From assembly GCA_000153145.1 (NCBI GenBank), contig CH672415.1, positions 2,244,164 through 2,308,163 on the forward strand: a stretch of 64,000 nucleotides of DNA, in the 5' to 3' direction. How positions within the stretch are numbered: the stretch's first letter is position 1; the number at the start of each line of letters is the position of its first letter. Origin of the DNA: a marine actinobacterium PHSC20C1. GTDB lineage: Bacteria > Actinomycetota > Actinomycetes > Actinomycetales > Microbacteriaceae. The notes under the pieces were generated by a model. That model saw only the letters and a list, made by a program, of their open reading frames with translations, searched no databases and was not told where the DNA came from. Below are positions 42,043 through 50,219 of this stretch, piece by piece. The position numbers and the translations under genes were made by a program.

Positions 42043-43089
42043 ATGACCAACACGCAGAGCTTCACAGAAATGATCGAACGTTTAGGTGCCGATCGAGTGA
42101 TTCGCCCCTCTGGCGCGCTGCCGCAGACTGCGGAGGTTCTTGACGCGTCTGGGCCCGTTCGCCCATACGAGTTCGAGCTTGAAGTCAATAGGCTTTGCCT
42201 TGATGCGACTTCGTTTCGTACTATTCGCGCTGAGTCAAACGGGGACCCAGAAGCAATGGGGAAGCGCGTGCAGGAGATTGTTGCGGCCCGCGGAAAGATG
42301 CATAACCCCGTGACAGATTCCGGCGGAATCGCGTTAGGGACCGTCCGAGCCGTTGGTTCGAAGTTCAAAAACCCGCCTCAGATCGGGGCACAAGTTGCGA
42401 CGCTTGCCTCTCTCACGCTCACTCCACTGGAGCTGGATACGATTGTTCACGTCGATCCGGATTCAGCTCAAATTGAAGTGCGCGGCAGGGCATATGTCTG
42501 CGAACGCGCGCCCTGGGGACTCCAACCTGCAGACATCGAGACTGGTCGAGCGCTCGAGATTTACGACGTCTACGGAGCCGCATCTCACACCGCACGACTC
42601 GCACCGAAAACCGGCGTCATCTACGTACTCGGCTGCGGGCACGCCGGACAGGTCGCTATGGCGGCCGCCCGAGACAATATGGATGATGGCATCATTGTTG
42701 CTGTGGACGTCGATGCGGCGTCGGTCCAACGGGCCAAGGACTCAGGCCTCTGTGACATCGGAGTCGTTGCAGATCTCCAAAGTCCTCTCAGCGCCCTTGC
42801 TGCCGTTCAGAGTGCTGGCGCACCGCCGGCCGACTTCACCGTTCTGGTGGTGAACGCTCCGCGATGTGAGGCCTTTGCAATCCTGGCAACCAAGGAAAAG
42901 GGCACAGTGCTGTTCTTCTCGATGGCAACGAACTTCAGTACTGCTGCCCTGACAGCCGATGGGATGGGACACGACGTAACGATGCTTATCGGGAGCGGCT
43001 ACACACCCGATGTCGGCAGTTATGCGCTTGATCTCTATCGAAATACGCCAGGCCTGCAATCGATTTCGCTCACCGGCGGCAAGGCATGA
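42043..43089 (+). CDS. kdd: L-erythro-3,5-diaminohexanoate dehydrogenase
   Basis: A 348-residue protein that matches Kdd of the lysine fermentation pathway. It has the N-terminal HRVI-like RVIRPSGALPQTAEV, the diagnostic ARGKMHNPVTDSGGIALGTV, ATLASLTLTPLELD, and a Rossmann motif VLGCGHAG (195-202). Kdd oxidatively deaminates 3,5-diaminohexanoate to 3-keto-5-aminohexanoate with NAD(P). I start at ATG 42043 because GGGAGG (42031-42036) precedes it; the frame opens at 42010. Next genes encode a thioesterase and the cleavage enzyme for the product. Stops overlap by 4 bases down the operon. Confidence 0.9.
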   Translation: MTNTQSFTEMIERLGADRVIRPSGALPQTAEVLDASGPVRPYEFELEVNRLCLDATSFRTIRAESNGDPEAMGKRVQEIVAARGKMHNPVTDSGGIALGTVRAVGSKFKNPPQIGAQVATLASLTLTPLELDTIVHVDPDSAQIEVRGRAYVCERAPWGLQPADIETGRALEIYDVYGAASHTARLAPKTGVIYVLGCGHAGQVAMAAARDNMDDGIIVAVDVDAASVQRAKDSGLCDIGVVADLQSPLSALAAVQSAGAPPADFTVLVVNAPRCEAFAILATKEKGTVLFFSMATNFSTAALTADGMGHDVTMLIGSGYTPDVGSYALDLYRNTPGLQSISLTGGKA

Positions 43090-43490
43090 CGAACGGAGGC
43101 GCAAGCCAGGATGTTCAGGTGCGCTGGCCAGACCTCGACGGCCTTGGTCATGTCAACCACAGCACTGTTCTCGCATATCTTGAAGTGGGTCGAGATGCGA
43201 CCTTCAGATCGCGAGGAATTGCCGGTGAGGACTATGTGGTCCGCCACTGCACGATCGATTACCAGGGCGAGCTCAGGCCATCAGGTGCCTATGTCCAATA
43301 CCAGTGCGAAGAACTGAAACTCGGGAATACCAGTATCCGTTCGCTTGAGCGTCTCTTCAACGCCGAGGGTCGCTGCGTTGTTGAGGCAACGTTCACGCTT
43401 GTGATGTGGGACGCTACGGCACGGTCGTCTCGAGAGCTCACTGCAAAAGAACGAAAAAGTCTGGCCGATCTAACTAAGGAGCAGCAATGA
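43086..43490 (+). CDS. Hotdog-fold acyl-CoA thioesterase (YbgC/4HBT type)
   Basis: A 134-residue 4HBT-type protein. The signature VRWPDLDGLGHVNHSTVLAYLE has the catalytic Asp16 and the GHVNH turn. In fermenters, 3-aminobutyryl-CoA from Kce is deaminated by Kal, itself a hotdog-fold ammonia-lyase. The sequence here looks more like a thioesterase, so it may hydrolyse the CoA product of Kce or replace Kal. It is fully coupled to kdd and kce by ATGA overlaps on both sides. Confidence 0.85.
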   Translation: MTNGGASQDVQVRWPDLDGLGHVNHSTVLAYLEVGRDATFRSRGIAGEDYVVRHCTIDYQGELRPSGAYVQYQCEELKLGNTSIRSLERLFNAEGRCVVEATFTLVMWDATARSSRELTAKERKSLADLTKEQQ

Positions 43491-44320
43491 AAAAGTGGAA
43501 TTCAGATCCAGTCGTCATCACTGCGGCGATTACAGGAGCAGATGTCACTCGCGCAGACAATCCCAATGTTCCTTACACCGCCGATGAAATCGCAGAATCA
43601 AGCCTGAGATCAATTGAGGCCGGTGCGTCAATTGCGGCGCTACACGTGCGAGAAGACGACGGCACGCCGAGTGGTCGCCCCGACCTCTTTCAGGACGTAA
43701 TCAAGCAGATTCGAGCTGGCGCACCGCACGCTCTAACCAACGTTTCCACCGGCGGCTCAAACACCATGAGCATTGAGGAGCGCATGGGTGGGTTGGAAGC
43801 CAACCCCGACATGTGTGGAGTCGAAACCGGATCCATGAACTTCGGCAATGAGACATTCATTACCTCACCCGCAGCAGGCCGTGAGGTCATTGCCAGAGCG
43901 CAGAAACAGAAGATCAGCCTCGAGGTGGAAGCCTTTGACGTCGGGCACATCATCAGCGCGCTGAGCCTCATTGAGAAAGGTATTCTGCAGCAACCATTAA
44001 GGGTTAATTTGGTTTTCGGCGTGTCAGGGGGAATGGATGCCTCGCCCGAGGCGCTTGAGGCAATGCTGCGGCCGTTGCCCCCAGAGACGTTCTGGACGGT
44101 AACCTGCGTTGGCCGTCACCATGACCGGATGTTGGCGCTCGGGCTCCTGAAAGGCGCGTCTGGTGTTCGAACTGGTTTGGAAGACGTTGCGTACATCAGC
44201 AGGGGAGTGCACGCGCCGTCGAACGAAGCTCTAGTCGCCAAACTTGTGACTCTGGCGAAGACCCTTGGCCGTGATGTCGCCACTGCAGATCAAGCACGTG
44301 AGCTTCTCGATGTCTACTAA
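43487..44320 (+). CDS. kce: 3-keto-5-aminohexanoate cleavage enzyme (BKACE family)
   Basis: A 277-residue DUF849/BKACE protein. It starts with the VITAAITGADVTRADNPNVP region, and contains an LHVRED motif, the CVGRHHDRMLA segment and SGVRTGLEDVAYI with the metal-binding Glu near 232. These enzymes condense a beta-keto acid with acetyl-CoA to give acetoacetate and a new CoA ester. Notable: the first His of the expected HxH zinc pair is Ala51 here (IAALHVR, where other members have IVHLHVR), while His53 is kept. Activity may thus differ. TetR starts within its last 11 bases. Confidence 0.87.
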   Translation: MKKWNSDPVVITAAITGADVTRADNPNVPYTADEIAESSLRSIEAGASIAALHVREDDGTPSGRPDLFQDVIKQIRAGAPHALTNVSTGGSNTMSIEERMGGLEANPDMCGVETGSMNFGNETFITSPAAGREVIARAQKQKISLEVEAFDVGHIISALSLIEKGILQQPLRVNLVFGVSGGMDASPEALEAMLRPLPPETFWTVTCVGRHHDRMLALGLLKGASGVRTGLEDVAYISRGVHAPSNEALVAKLVTLAKTLGRDVATADQARELLDVY

Positions 44321-45068
44321 AGAAGACGACGTGGCTTCGGGTAGAGCTGAATCGGGGTCTGGAGGACAGCCACAGCCGCGGCGGGGAATCGACACCCGGA
44401 GCGCCATTAGCGCGGCTGCTACGGGTCTATTCTTCAAAGTTGGTTTTCACGCCGCAACGATGAAGGCGATTGGTGAGGCTGCCAACGTTCAGGCAGCTGC
44501 AATTTACTACTGGTATCCGAGCAAGGAAGCGCTGCTAGTGCATTTGCAGGACGATTTCATGAACCAGCTCACTGAATCCGTCGAGTCGGCTGTTGCCCCG
44601 CACGACAGGGCCGCCTACCGGTTGGCCGCAGCCGTGCGCGCTCATGTTGTCTTTCACGCGCTTCACCAGCAAGAGGCATTCGTGACGGACAGCGAAATAC
44701 GCGCTCTCACTCCCGAACCGCGTCAGAAATTGATCAGTAGAAGAGACGCATATCAGCAGTTCTTTTACGACATGATCCTTGATGGTGTGGACGAGGGTGA
44801 CTTTAGTCCCACTGATCCACGCGTGGCCACATTTGCCATCCTGCTGCAGTGCACGGGCGTTTCACTGTGGTTTAAGACTGCTGGGGCCATGACTGCAAGC
44901 GAAGTGGCAGATAGCCACGTTGATCTTGTGCTCGGTTCGCTCCACACGGACTTGGCCCTCATCCCCGCCATTATCGAGGCAGTACGCGGAGACGATGCGA
45001 CTGAAGCAACTCAGCAAGTGAACCGCGACTCCTCCAACTCATCGGGAGCATCCCATGGAATTTCTTGA
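44310..45068 (+). CDS. TetR-family regulator of the catabolic island
   Basis: A 252-residue TetR protein. After a Gly/Glu-rich tail of about 35 residues comes the HTH (about 42-85, with TMKAIGEAANVQAAAIYYWYPSKEALL) and a C-terminal ligand domain (about 110-215). I start at ATG 44310, overlapping the kce stop by 11 bases, because the longer frame only extends inside kce. Its position within the operon suggests it governs the divergent promoter region. The permease gene starts within its last 14 bases. Confidence 0.87.
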   Translation: MSTKEDDVASGRAESGSGGQPQPRRGIDTRSAISAAATGLFFKVGFHAATMKAIGEAANVQAAAIYYWYPSKEALLVHLQDDFMNQLTESVESAVAPHDRAAYRLAAAVRAHVVFHALHQQEAFVTDSEIRALTPEPRQKLISRRDAYQQFFYDMILDGVDEGDFSPTDPRVATFAILLQCTGVSLWFKTAGAMTASEVADSHVDLVLGSLHTDLALIPAIIEAVRGDDATEATQQVNRDSSNSSGASHGIS

Positions 45069-45705
45069 CGCACTGGTCACAAGCTGGCCGACTCTCCTGA
45101 AAGGGTTGCGGGTCACGCTCCTGCTCACTTTCCTCACCTTGTTCTTCTCCGTCATCCTTGCGGCGATTATCGTGGCCCTCAAGATGAGCAAAGTACGCGC
45201 ATTCTCCGCCTTTGCGACGGTGTATCTCGCCGTCGTTCGAGGGGTGCCTCTAATCGCGTTGCTGTTCGTGATCTATTTTGGCATCGTTTCAATCGTGAAA
45301 GTGGACGCTTTCACCGCAGCAACCATTGGCCTAAGCGTGCATAGTTCCGCCTATGTCGCCGAGATATTCCGTTCCGGAATCAATTCAGTACACAGCGGCC
45401 AGGTCGAAGCATCTCGGTCACTTGGTATGTCACGAGCAGCAACCATGATTCGGGTGGTGGCACCGCAGGCGCTCCGAGTGGTAATTCCAGCTCTCGTCAA
45501 TCAGGCAATTATTTCCCTCAAGGACAGCGCAGTAGCGTCGTTCATCACCGTCGATGAATTATTCATGTCCGCCCAACGGCTTTCCGCCGCAACCTTCCAG
45601 CCGCTCACCTACTACGCGATCGTCAGCCTCTACTATCTGGCGGTTGTCGGAGTCATGACCTACCTCTCCGGTCGCGTCGAGCGTTACTTCAAAAAGCGAG
45701 GCTAA
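45055..45705 (+). CDS. Amino-acid ABC transporter permease
   Basis: A 216-residue HisM/GlnP family permease with about five membrane helices. The EAA loop is [28 protein letters not shown], and the late [22 protein letters not shown] region is typical of polar amino-acid permeases. It probably forms a homodimer because only one permease gene is present. It joins the ATPase gene 4 bases downstream and the binding protein encoded divergently at 36775-37602. Confidence 0.92.
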   Translation: MEFLDALVTSWPTLLKGLRVTLLLTFLTLFFSVILAAIIVALKMSKVRAFSAFATVYLAVVRGVPLIALLFVIYFGIVSIVKVDAFTAATIGLSVHSSAYVAEIFRSGINSVHSGQVEASRSLGMSRAATMIRVVAPQALRVVIPALVNQAIISLKDSAVASFITVDELFMSAQRLSAATFQPLTYYAIVSLYYLAVVGVMTYLSGRVERYFKKRG

Positions 45706-45709
45706 GACC

Positions 45710-46492
45710 ATGACCAGTCCTTCCACACCGAAAACTCCGTCGGTACCAACCGGCCAGCCACGAGTGTCCATCAAGGGCGCCTCCAAAAGCTTCGGAGACA
45801 GCGTCGTACTGAACGGCATCGACCTAGACGTCGAAGTGGGCGAGGTTGCGGTACTGATTGGGCCATCCGGGGCGGGCAAAAGCACCCTGCTTAGGTGCAT
45901 CAATGGCCTCGAGCGACTCACCGCTGGAAGCGTCGAGATCGATGGCGTGCGGCTGCAGTATCGGGAAGCAGCCCTCAACCGGATGCGGGAACACGTTGGG
46001 ATGGTGTTCCAGTCGTTTAACCTATTCCCCCACCTCACCGCGATTGAGAACGTCATGATGGCACAAATGTCGGTGTCGAAACGGTCGAGTGCCGATGCAC
46101 GGGAGCGCGCTTCCGCCCTACTTGCCCGTGTGGGGCTAGAGGACAAGACCGAGAGCTACCCAAGCGCACTCTCTGGGGGTCAGCAACAGCGCGTTGCAAT
46201 TGCCCGCGCGCTTGCGATGTCCCCGAAACTCATGCTCTTCGACGAGCCGACTTCGGCGCTTGACCCCGAACTTGTCGGAGAGGTACTGCAGGTGATGCGC
46301 GAACTTGCCGATGACGGAATGACCATGGTCGTCGTTACGCACGAGATGCGATTCGCACGTCAAGTTGCCGATCGGGTGATTCTGCTCGCTGATGGGGGCA
46401 TTGTAGAGGAGGGGGCCCCTGAAAAGGTTCTTGACAATCCTGAATCAGATCGGGCAAAGGCGTTTCTGCGTCAAATCGAATCGGGTGGTTAG
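45710..46492 (+). CDS. Amino-acid ABC transporter ATP-binding protein
   Basis: A 260-residue polar amino-acid ATPase (HisP/GlnQ type). Walker A is GPSGAGKST, the Q-loop lies in [12 protein letters not shown], the signature is [15 protein letters not shown], and Walker B is [12 protein letters not shown] with the H-loop in [15 protein letters not shown]. It ends the plus-arm operon. Two 9-bp copies of CGAGTCTCG follow (46502-46523). Confidence 0.93.
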   Translation: MTSPSTPKTPSVPTGQPRVSIKGASKSFGDSVVLNGIDLDVEVGEVAVLIGPSGAGKSTLLRCINGLERLTAGSVEIDGVRLQYREAALNRMREHVGMVFQSFNLFPHLTAIENVMMAQMSVSKRSSADARERASALLARVGLEDKTESYPSALSGGQQQRVAIARALAMSPKLMLFDEPTSALDPELVGEVLQVMRELADDGMTMVVVTHEMRFARQVADRVILLADGGIVEEGAPEKVLDNPESDRAKAFLRQIESGG

Positions 46493-46550
46493 GCCGAGCC
46501 CCGAGTCTCGCAATCGAGTCTCGCCCGAGCACTAATTGACGGCGCGTTTG

Positions 46551-47339
46551 CTAGATGAAGTCGGGGCTTGGGGTGGAAGCAAATCGCACCGAGACATCCG
46601 GATGACGGTCGTAGCGGTAGCCGATTCCGCGAACCGTACGCACGACGTCTTCGTATGCGCCGAGCTTGGAGCGCAGGCGACGGATGTGTACGTCGATTGT
46701 GCGCTCATTGGGCGCTTCGTCGTCCTCGGATGACCACAGCGTGGAGATGAGTTGAGCTCGGGCGATGGTTTGTGATTCACGCAGAATGAGGAACTGCAGT
46801 AATTCGAACTCTTTGTAGGTGAGAGCTGCCGGCTCGTCGTCGATGAGGACGCGCTTGCGCGAGAGGTCAACGATTACACCGCTGGCTGCCTTTTCCTCTG
46901 GTTCTTCTACTTGACGGTGCTTGGCGAGCGCCGACGGATCCTGCAGTGCAAGGCGAACAACATCAACGTCGCGTCCGCCAGCGCCGATCGGTGCAAGGGC
47001 TACAGCGGCGTGGGTTTCTGCGGTCGGAACGAGTTGCTGTGCGAGCTTCTTGAGCTGCTCGACAATTGCGCTCAGGTCGGTACCGGCAGAGGCCGCCTTG
47101 ATCTCATCAATGCCGACGTAGAGCACAAAGCCGCGAGCCTCAGTGCCCTGGGGCACGGCGCGAAGGCGTGGTGCTTCTGTGGTTGGGGTTGTCGGCGCTG
47201 GAACAGCAGGGCGACGGGTTTCGGTGGCGGGCTGTACGGCGAGCGTGAGCTCGCGAGCCGGCGTGTGAGTTGGCGCGTGCACGGGGGCCGCGGGAGCGAA
47301 AGAAGTGCGAGGGGTACGTTCGATGGTTGCGAGAGACAT
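46551..47339 (-). CDS. Winged-helix regulator lacking a receiver domain
   Basis: A 262-residue protein. The first 70 residues are Pro/Thr/Ala-rich and probably unstructured. A middle alpha/beta domain (about 68-150) begins GFVLYVGIDEIKAASAGTD. The C-terminal domain (about 155-255) is an OmpR-type winged helix (LTYKEFELLQFLILRESQTIARAQL and RTIDVHIRRLRSKLG). There is no receiver with a phosphorylatable Asp, and no kinase next to it, so it should sense its signal through the middle domain or depend on expression level. Convergent with the ABC operon; target genes unknown. Confidence 0.8.
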   Translation of the reverse strand: MSLATIERTPRTSFAPAAPVHAPTHTPARELTLAVQPATETRRPAVPAPTTPTTEAPRLRAVPQGTEARGFVLYVGIDEIKAASAGTDLSAIVEQLKKLAQQLVPTAETHAAVALAPIGAGGRDVDVVRLALQDPSALAKHRQVEEPEEKAASGVIVDLSRKRVLIDDEPAALTYKEFELLQFLILRESQTIARAQLISTLWSSEDDEAPNERTIDVHIRRLRSKLGAYEDVVRTVRGIGYRYDRHPDVSVRFASTPSPDFI

Positions 47340-47669
47340 GGGTCCAGAAATCCTTGGATAAGGGTGAAGGGCCTCTGATGGTGAGGGTGTGATCCTTCGG
47401 GAAAAAACAAGTGTGACGAGCTAGATAGACGCCGTTATGAGGACGAAGATCTGGGGGCATCCCATCTGGTGAGAATGCCCGGCGCAGGTTGGCCGACTAG
47501 GCACACATTCGACAACACGAAACATCGCCAGCCACCGCAGTGCTCGTAAGCATCGCGCTAGCGGTCCTGGAAGCCACGAGGGCGGTCAGGTCGCGAGTTT
47601 GTACAGTCATGGTTGTAATGATGTTTCATACAGCGCGCGTCTGTCAAGTTGCGCGCGAAAAATCCGCTA
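47340..47669. other. Long leader region of the winged-helix gene
   Basis: About 330 bases without a credible gene between the winged-helix gene and upp. It contains one good promoter (47618-47647, minus strand), giving a leader of about 270 bases. Within it GGGCAT at 47455-47460 pairs with ATGCCC at 47475-47480. No known riboswitch pattern was recognised. AAGGA lies 11 bases from the ATG. Confidence 0.45.
47618..47647 (-). promoter_or_regulatory. Promoter of the winged-helix gene
   Basis: On the minus strand TTGACA (47642-47647), 18-base spacer, CATCAT (47618-47623). The -35 is perfect; the -10 matches 4 of 6. Confidence 0.45.
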
Positions 47670-48302
47670 CTAGACGAGCCCGTAAAGTCGATCGCCAGCA
47701 TCGCCGAGTCCGGGCACAATGTAGCCGTGTTCGTTGAGTCGCTCGTCGAGGGCGCCGAGCACGATCGTGACATCGCGGCCCTCCATCGCCTTCTCTACAG
47801 CGGCGAGACCTTCGGGGGCACCGAGGATGCACACGGCCGTGACATCCGTTGCCCCACGGTCGAGCAGGTACTGGATCGCTGCGATGAGCGAACCACCGGT
47901 TGCGAGCATCGGGTCGAGCACGAAGCACTGGCGGTTCGACAGATCGTCGGGCAGTCGTTCGGCGTAAGTGTCTGGTTGCAGCGTCTCTTCGTTGCGGACC
48001 ATTCCCAAGAATCCGACTTCGGCGGTCGGAACAAGCTTGACCATGCCTTCGAGCATTCCGAGTCCCGCACGCAGGATCGGAACAACGAGTGGCTTGGGCG
48101 AACTGATTGCCACACCGGTGGTCTTGGTCACTGGGGTCTCAATGTCGACAGCTTCGACGCGCACTGAGCGTGTGGCCTCGTAGGCCAGTAGGGTCACAAG
48201 TTCCTCAGTCAGCGCCCGAAAAGTGGGGGCGGCAGTGTTCTTGTCGCGCAACACGGTGAGCTTGTGCGTGATGAGCGGGTGGTCGGCAACGTGAACTCGC
48301 AT
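47670..48302 (-). CDS. upp: Uracil phosphoribosyltransferase
   Basis: A 210-residue UPRTase that makes UMP from uracil and PRPP. The PRPP-binding motif [14 protein letters not shown] is near 130-145, the N-terminal [16 protein letters not shown] is a Upp hallmark, and the uracil-binding tail [16 protein letters not shown] is present. On the minus strand TAGATT lies exactly 6 bases before the ATG, so the mRNA is probably leaderless. It is divergent from tadA. Confidence 0.95.
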   Translation of the reverse strand: MRVHVADHPLITHKLTVLRDKNTAAPTFRALTEELVTLLAYEATRSVRVEAVDIETPVTKTTGVAISSPKPLVVPILRAGLGMLEGMVKLVPTAEVGFLGMVRNEETLQPDTYAERLPDDLSNRQCFVLDPMLATGGSLIAAIQYLLDRGATDVTAVCILGAPEGLAAVEKAMEGRDVTIVLGALDERLNEHGYIVPGLGDAGDRLYGLV

Positions 48303-48308
48303 AGGCTA

Positions 48309-48314
48309 AATCTA
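48309..48314 (-). promoter_or_regulatory. Leaderless -10 of upp
   Basis: On the minus strand TAGATT, 6-base spacer, ATG (48302). TAGGCT on the plus strand (48302-48307) sits next to it and may serve tadA. Confidence 0.5.
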
Positions 48315-48345
48315 CTTGAGGTCTGGACCTATGGGAGTACCGATT

Positions 48346-48798
48346 GTGACAAAGTTCGATCAGTGGATGACGCGGGCTGTCGCCGAGGCGAAGCTCACGG
48401 CTGATTCTGCTGACGTTCCCGTCGCCGCTCTTGTGTTTGACGAGAACGACAATCTCGTCTCCATTGGGCGCAATGAGCGGGAGCTGACGGGGGACCCAAC
48501 GGCGCACGCCGAGGTTGTGGCAATCCGGGCAGCTGCCGCGGCCACCGGTTCGTGGCGTCTCGACACCATGACTCTTGTGGTCACTCTTGAGCCGTGCACG
48601 ATGTGTGCTGGCGCTATCTTGCAGGCGCGCATCCCTCGCGTGGTGTTCGGGGCGTGGGATGAGAAAGCTGGTGCGGCAGGCAGCGTCAATGATCTGCTGC
48701 GCGACCGCCGACTGCCTCACAAGGTTGAGGTTGTCGCGGGCATCCAAGAGGCCGAGTGCGCTGCACTGCTCACTGAATTCTTTGAGGCCCGCCGCTAA
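48346..48798 (+). CDS. tadA: tRNA adenosine(34) deaminase TadA
   Basis: A 150-residue deaminase that converts A34 to inosine in tRNA-Arg. The zinc motif HAEVVAIRAA (catalytic Glu) and PCTMCAGAI are both present. I chose GTG 48346 with GGGAG (48333-48337) as its site; the ATG at 48331 (five codons earlier) is an alternative. The codons after its stop form a short tandem repeat (CCGCTAAAC twice, then a third imperfect copy). Confidence 0.9.
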   Translation: MTKFDQWMTRAVAEAKLTADSADVPVAALVFDENDNLVSIGRNERELTGDPTAHAEVVAIRAAAAATGSWRLDTMTLVVTLEPCTMCAGAILQARIPRVVFGAWDEKAGAAGSVNDLLRDRRLPHKVEVVAGIQEAECAALLTEFFEARR

Positions 48799-48832
48799 AC
48801 CCGCTAAACCCGTTGAGCCCGCGGCGCACGGT

Positions 48833-49216
48833 CTAGTGCCAGAGCACCGCGACGAGCACGTTGATGATTGCGCCCATGCCGGCGAGGTGCAAGAAGGGTA
48901 ATACGGCTGTCTTCTCGCTGGTGCCAGCGGAGAGGGCCTTGGCTTGGCGTGAGCGCGCCATGAGCACGGCGACGAGAACCACAATGGCGAAGGTGGTTTT
49001 TACGGCGATCTTGGCGTTGTTGACGTCTTCGCCACCTACCTGCAGCATGCCGACGAGGGCAAGGCCGGTCACAAGCTGGGTGATTGCACCGATCACGATT
49101 GTTCCGAGTTCAAAGCCTTCTTTGCGGCGCAACTGGAGGGCAAACGATCCGATGATCAGTGAGAGCCCGAGGATGTGAAAAACGAGCAGCGCGAGAATAA
49201 CTGGTTCAACATTCAT
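48833..49216 (-). CDS. Small four-helix integral membrane protein
   Basis: A 127-residue protein with four predicted membrane helices (about 5-27, 38-60, 68-88 and 103-125). The first helix contains HILGLSLIIGSF, and the last HLAGMGAIINVLVAVLW. It resembles conserved actinobacterial membrane proteins of unknown function. It follows the CDF gene on the same strand by 17 bases, so the two are probably co-transcribed. Confidence 0.75.
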   Translation of the reverse strand: MNVEPVILALLVFHILGLSLIIGSFALQLRRKEGFELGTIVIGAITQLVTGLALVGMLQVGGEDVNNAKIAVKTTFAIVVLVAVLMARSRQAKALSAGTSEKTAVLPFLHLAGMGAIINVLVAVLWH

Positions 49217-49233
49217 GATTTCGATCGCTTTCT

Positions 49234-50196
49234 TTAGTCGTTGCCCACGATGACGATTGCATCGGTGGGAGGGGCTGCTTCTGGGGGGCGACGGTAGACG
49301 TCTGGCTCGATGTAAATAACGCGAGCCATTGGTTCAGCTTCGCGAATCTCACGTTCAACACTGTCGATGCTGGCTGCGACATCCACGAGTTTGGCGTGGG
49401 CACCAAAGTCGATTTTGGCGGCGACCATAAGCTCTTCTGGTCCGAGATAGAGCGTCTTCATGTGGATGAGCGAGCGAACGTCGGGGTGCGCATTTATCGC
49501 GTCGCGAATGATGTTTCGTTGCTTTACTGTCGCGCCCTCGCCGACGAGCAGGCTCTTGGTTTCGATGCCAAGAATGATGGCGACGATGATCAGCAGGATT
49601 CCGATGGCGATCGTGCCGACGGCATCCCACAGCGAGTCTCCGGTGACGATCGTGAGGCCAACTCCGAAGAGGGCGAGCACGAGTCCGAGCAGAGCGGCGA
49701 CATCTTCGAGCAGCACGACGGGAAGTTCGGGGGCCTTCGCGTGGCGGACGAATGCGATCCAGCTCTGCTTGCCACGAACCAGGTTCGACTCGCGCACGGC
49801 GGTACGCAGCGAGAACGACTCAAGCACTATTGCGATTAGCAGCACAGTGATGGGCAGCCACGCCTGCTCGAGCGGGTGAGGATCTTGCAGCTTACTGACG
49901 CCCTCATAGAGCGAGAACATGCCACCAACCGAGAACAGCACGATCGACACGACGAACGCGTAGACGTAGCGTTCACGGCCATAGCCGAACGGATGCTCGG
50001 TATCGGCTTGCTTCTTCGCTTGTTTGCCGCCCAGCAGCAGGAGCCCCTGGTTGCCAGCGTCGGCTACCGAGTGAACGCCTTCGGCGAGCATGGCGCTCGA
50101 GCCAGAGATCGCGAAGGCAATGAATTTCGTGACAGCGATACCGCTGTTTGCCAACAGTGCAGCGATGATTGCTTTATTTCCGCCAGACGCGCTCAT
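49234..50196 (-). CDS. Cation diffusion facilitator (CDF) transporter
   Basis: A 320-residue CDF protein with six membrane helices in the first 210 residues and a cytoplasmic C-terminal domain. Helix 2 carries the metal-site-like AEGVHSVADAGNQ. The C-terminal part has the alpha-beta fold (HPDVRSLIHMKTLYLGPEELMVAAKI). It exports a divalent metal such as zinc, iron or manganese. It is divergent from proC across a symmetric -10; on its side TAGGAT lies 7 bases before the ATG. Confidence 0.9.
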   Translation of the reverse strand: MSASGGNKAIIAALLANSGIAVTKFIAFAISGSSAMLAEGVHSVADAGNQGLLLLGGKQAKKQADTEHPFGYGRERYVYAFVVSIVLFSVGGMFSLYEGVSKLQDPHPLEQAWLPITVLLIAIVLESFSLRTAVRESNLVRGKQSWIAFVRHAKAPELPVVLLEDVAALLGLVLALFGVGLTIVTGDSLWDAVGTIAIGILLIIVAIILGIETKSLLVGEGATVKQRNIIRDAINAHPDVRSLIHMKTLYLGPEELMVAAKIDFGAHAKLVDVAASIDSVEREIREAEPMARVIYIEPDVYRRPPEAAPPTDAIVIVGND

Positions 50197-50203
50197 GTGA
50201 TCA

Positions 50204-50213
50204 ATCCTAGGAT
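50204..50213. promoter_or_regulatory. Symmetric bidirectional -10 shared by the CDF gene and proC
   Basis: ATCCTAGGAT is a perfect 10-bp palindrome containing TAGGAT on each strand. The plus-strand copy (50208-50213) is 6 bases before the proC GTG, and the minus-strand copy (50209-50204) is 7 bases before the CDF ATG. The two mRNAs would be leaderless and diverge from one element. Confidence 0.65.
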
Positions 50214-50219
50214 GTTCAT

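Noticed and set aside
42340-42375. TTCGAAGTTC-like string as a tRNA T-arm
   Set aside because: It is within kdd coding sequence and no cloverleaf can be built around it.
46502-46523. Two CGAGTCTCG copies between convergent genes as a terminator
   Set aside because: They are direct, not inverted, copies and do not form a stable stem with each other. Kept only as a note.
47633-47656. GCGCGC repeat pair as a upp terminator
   Set aside because: Only 6 bp of simple sequence with a 12-base loop; it also overlaps the promoter of the winged-helix gene.
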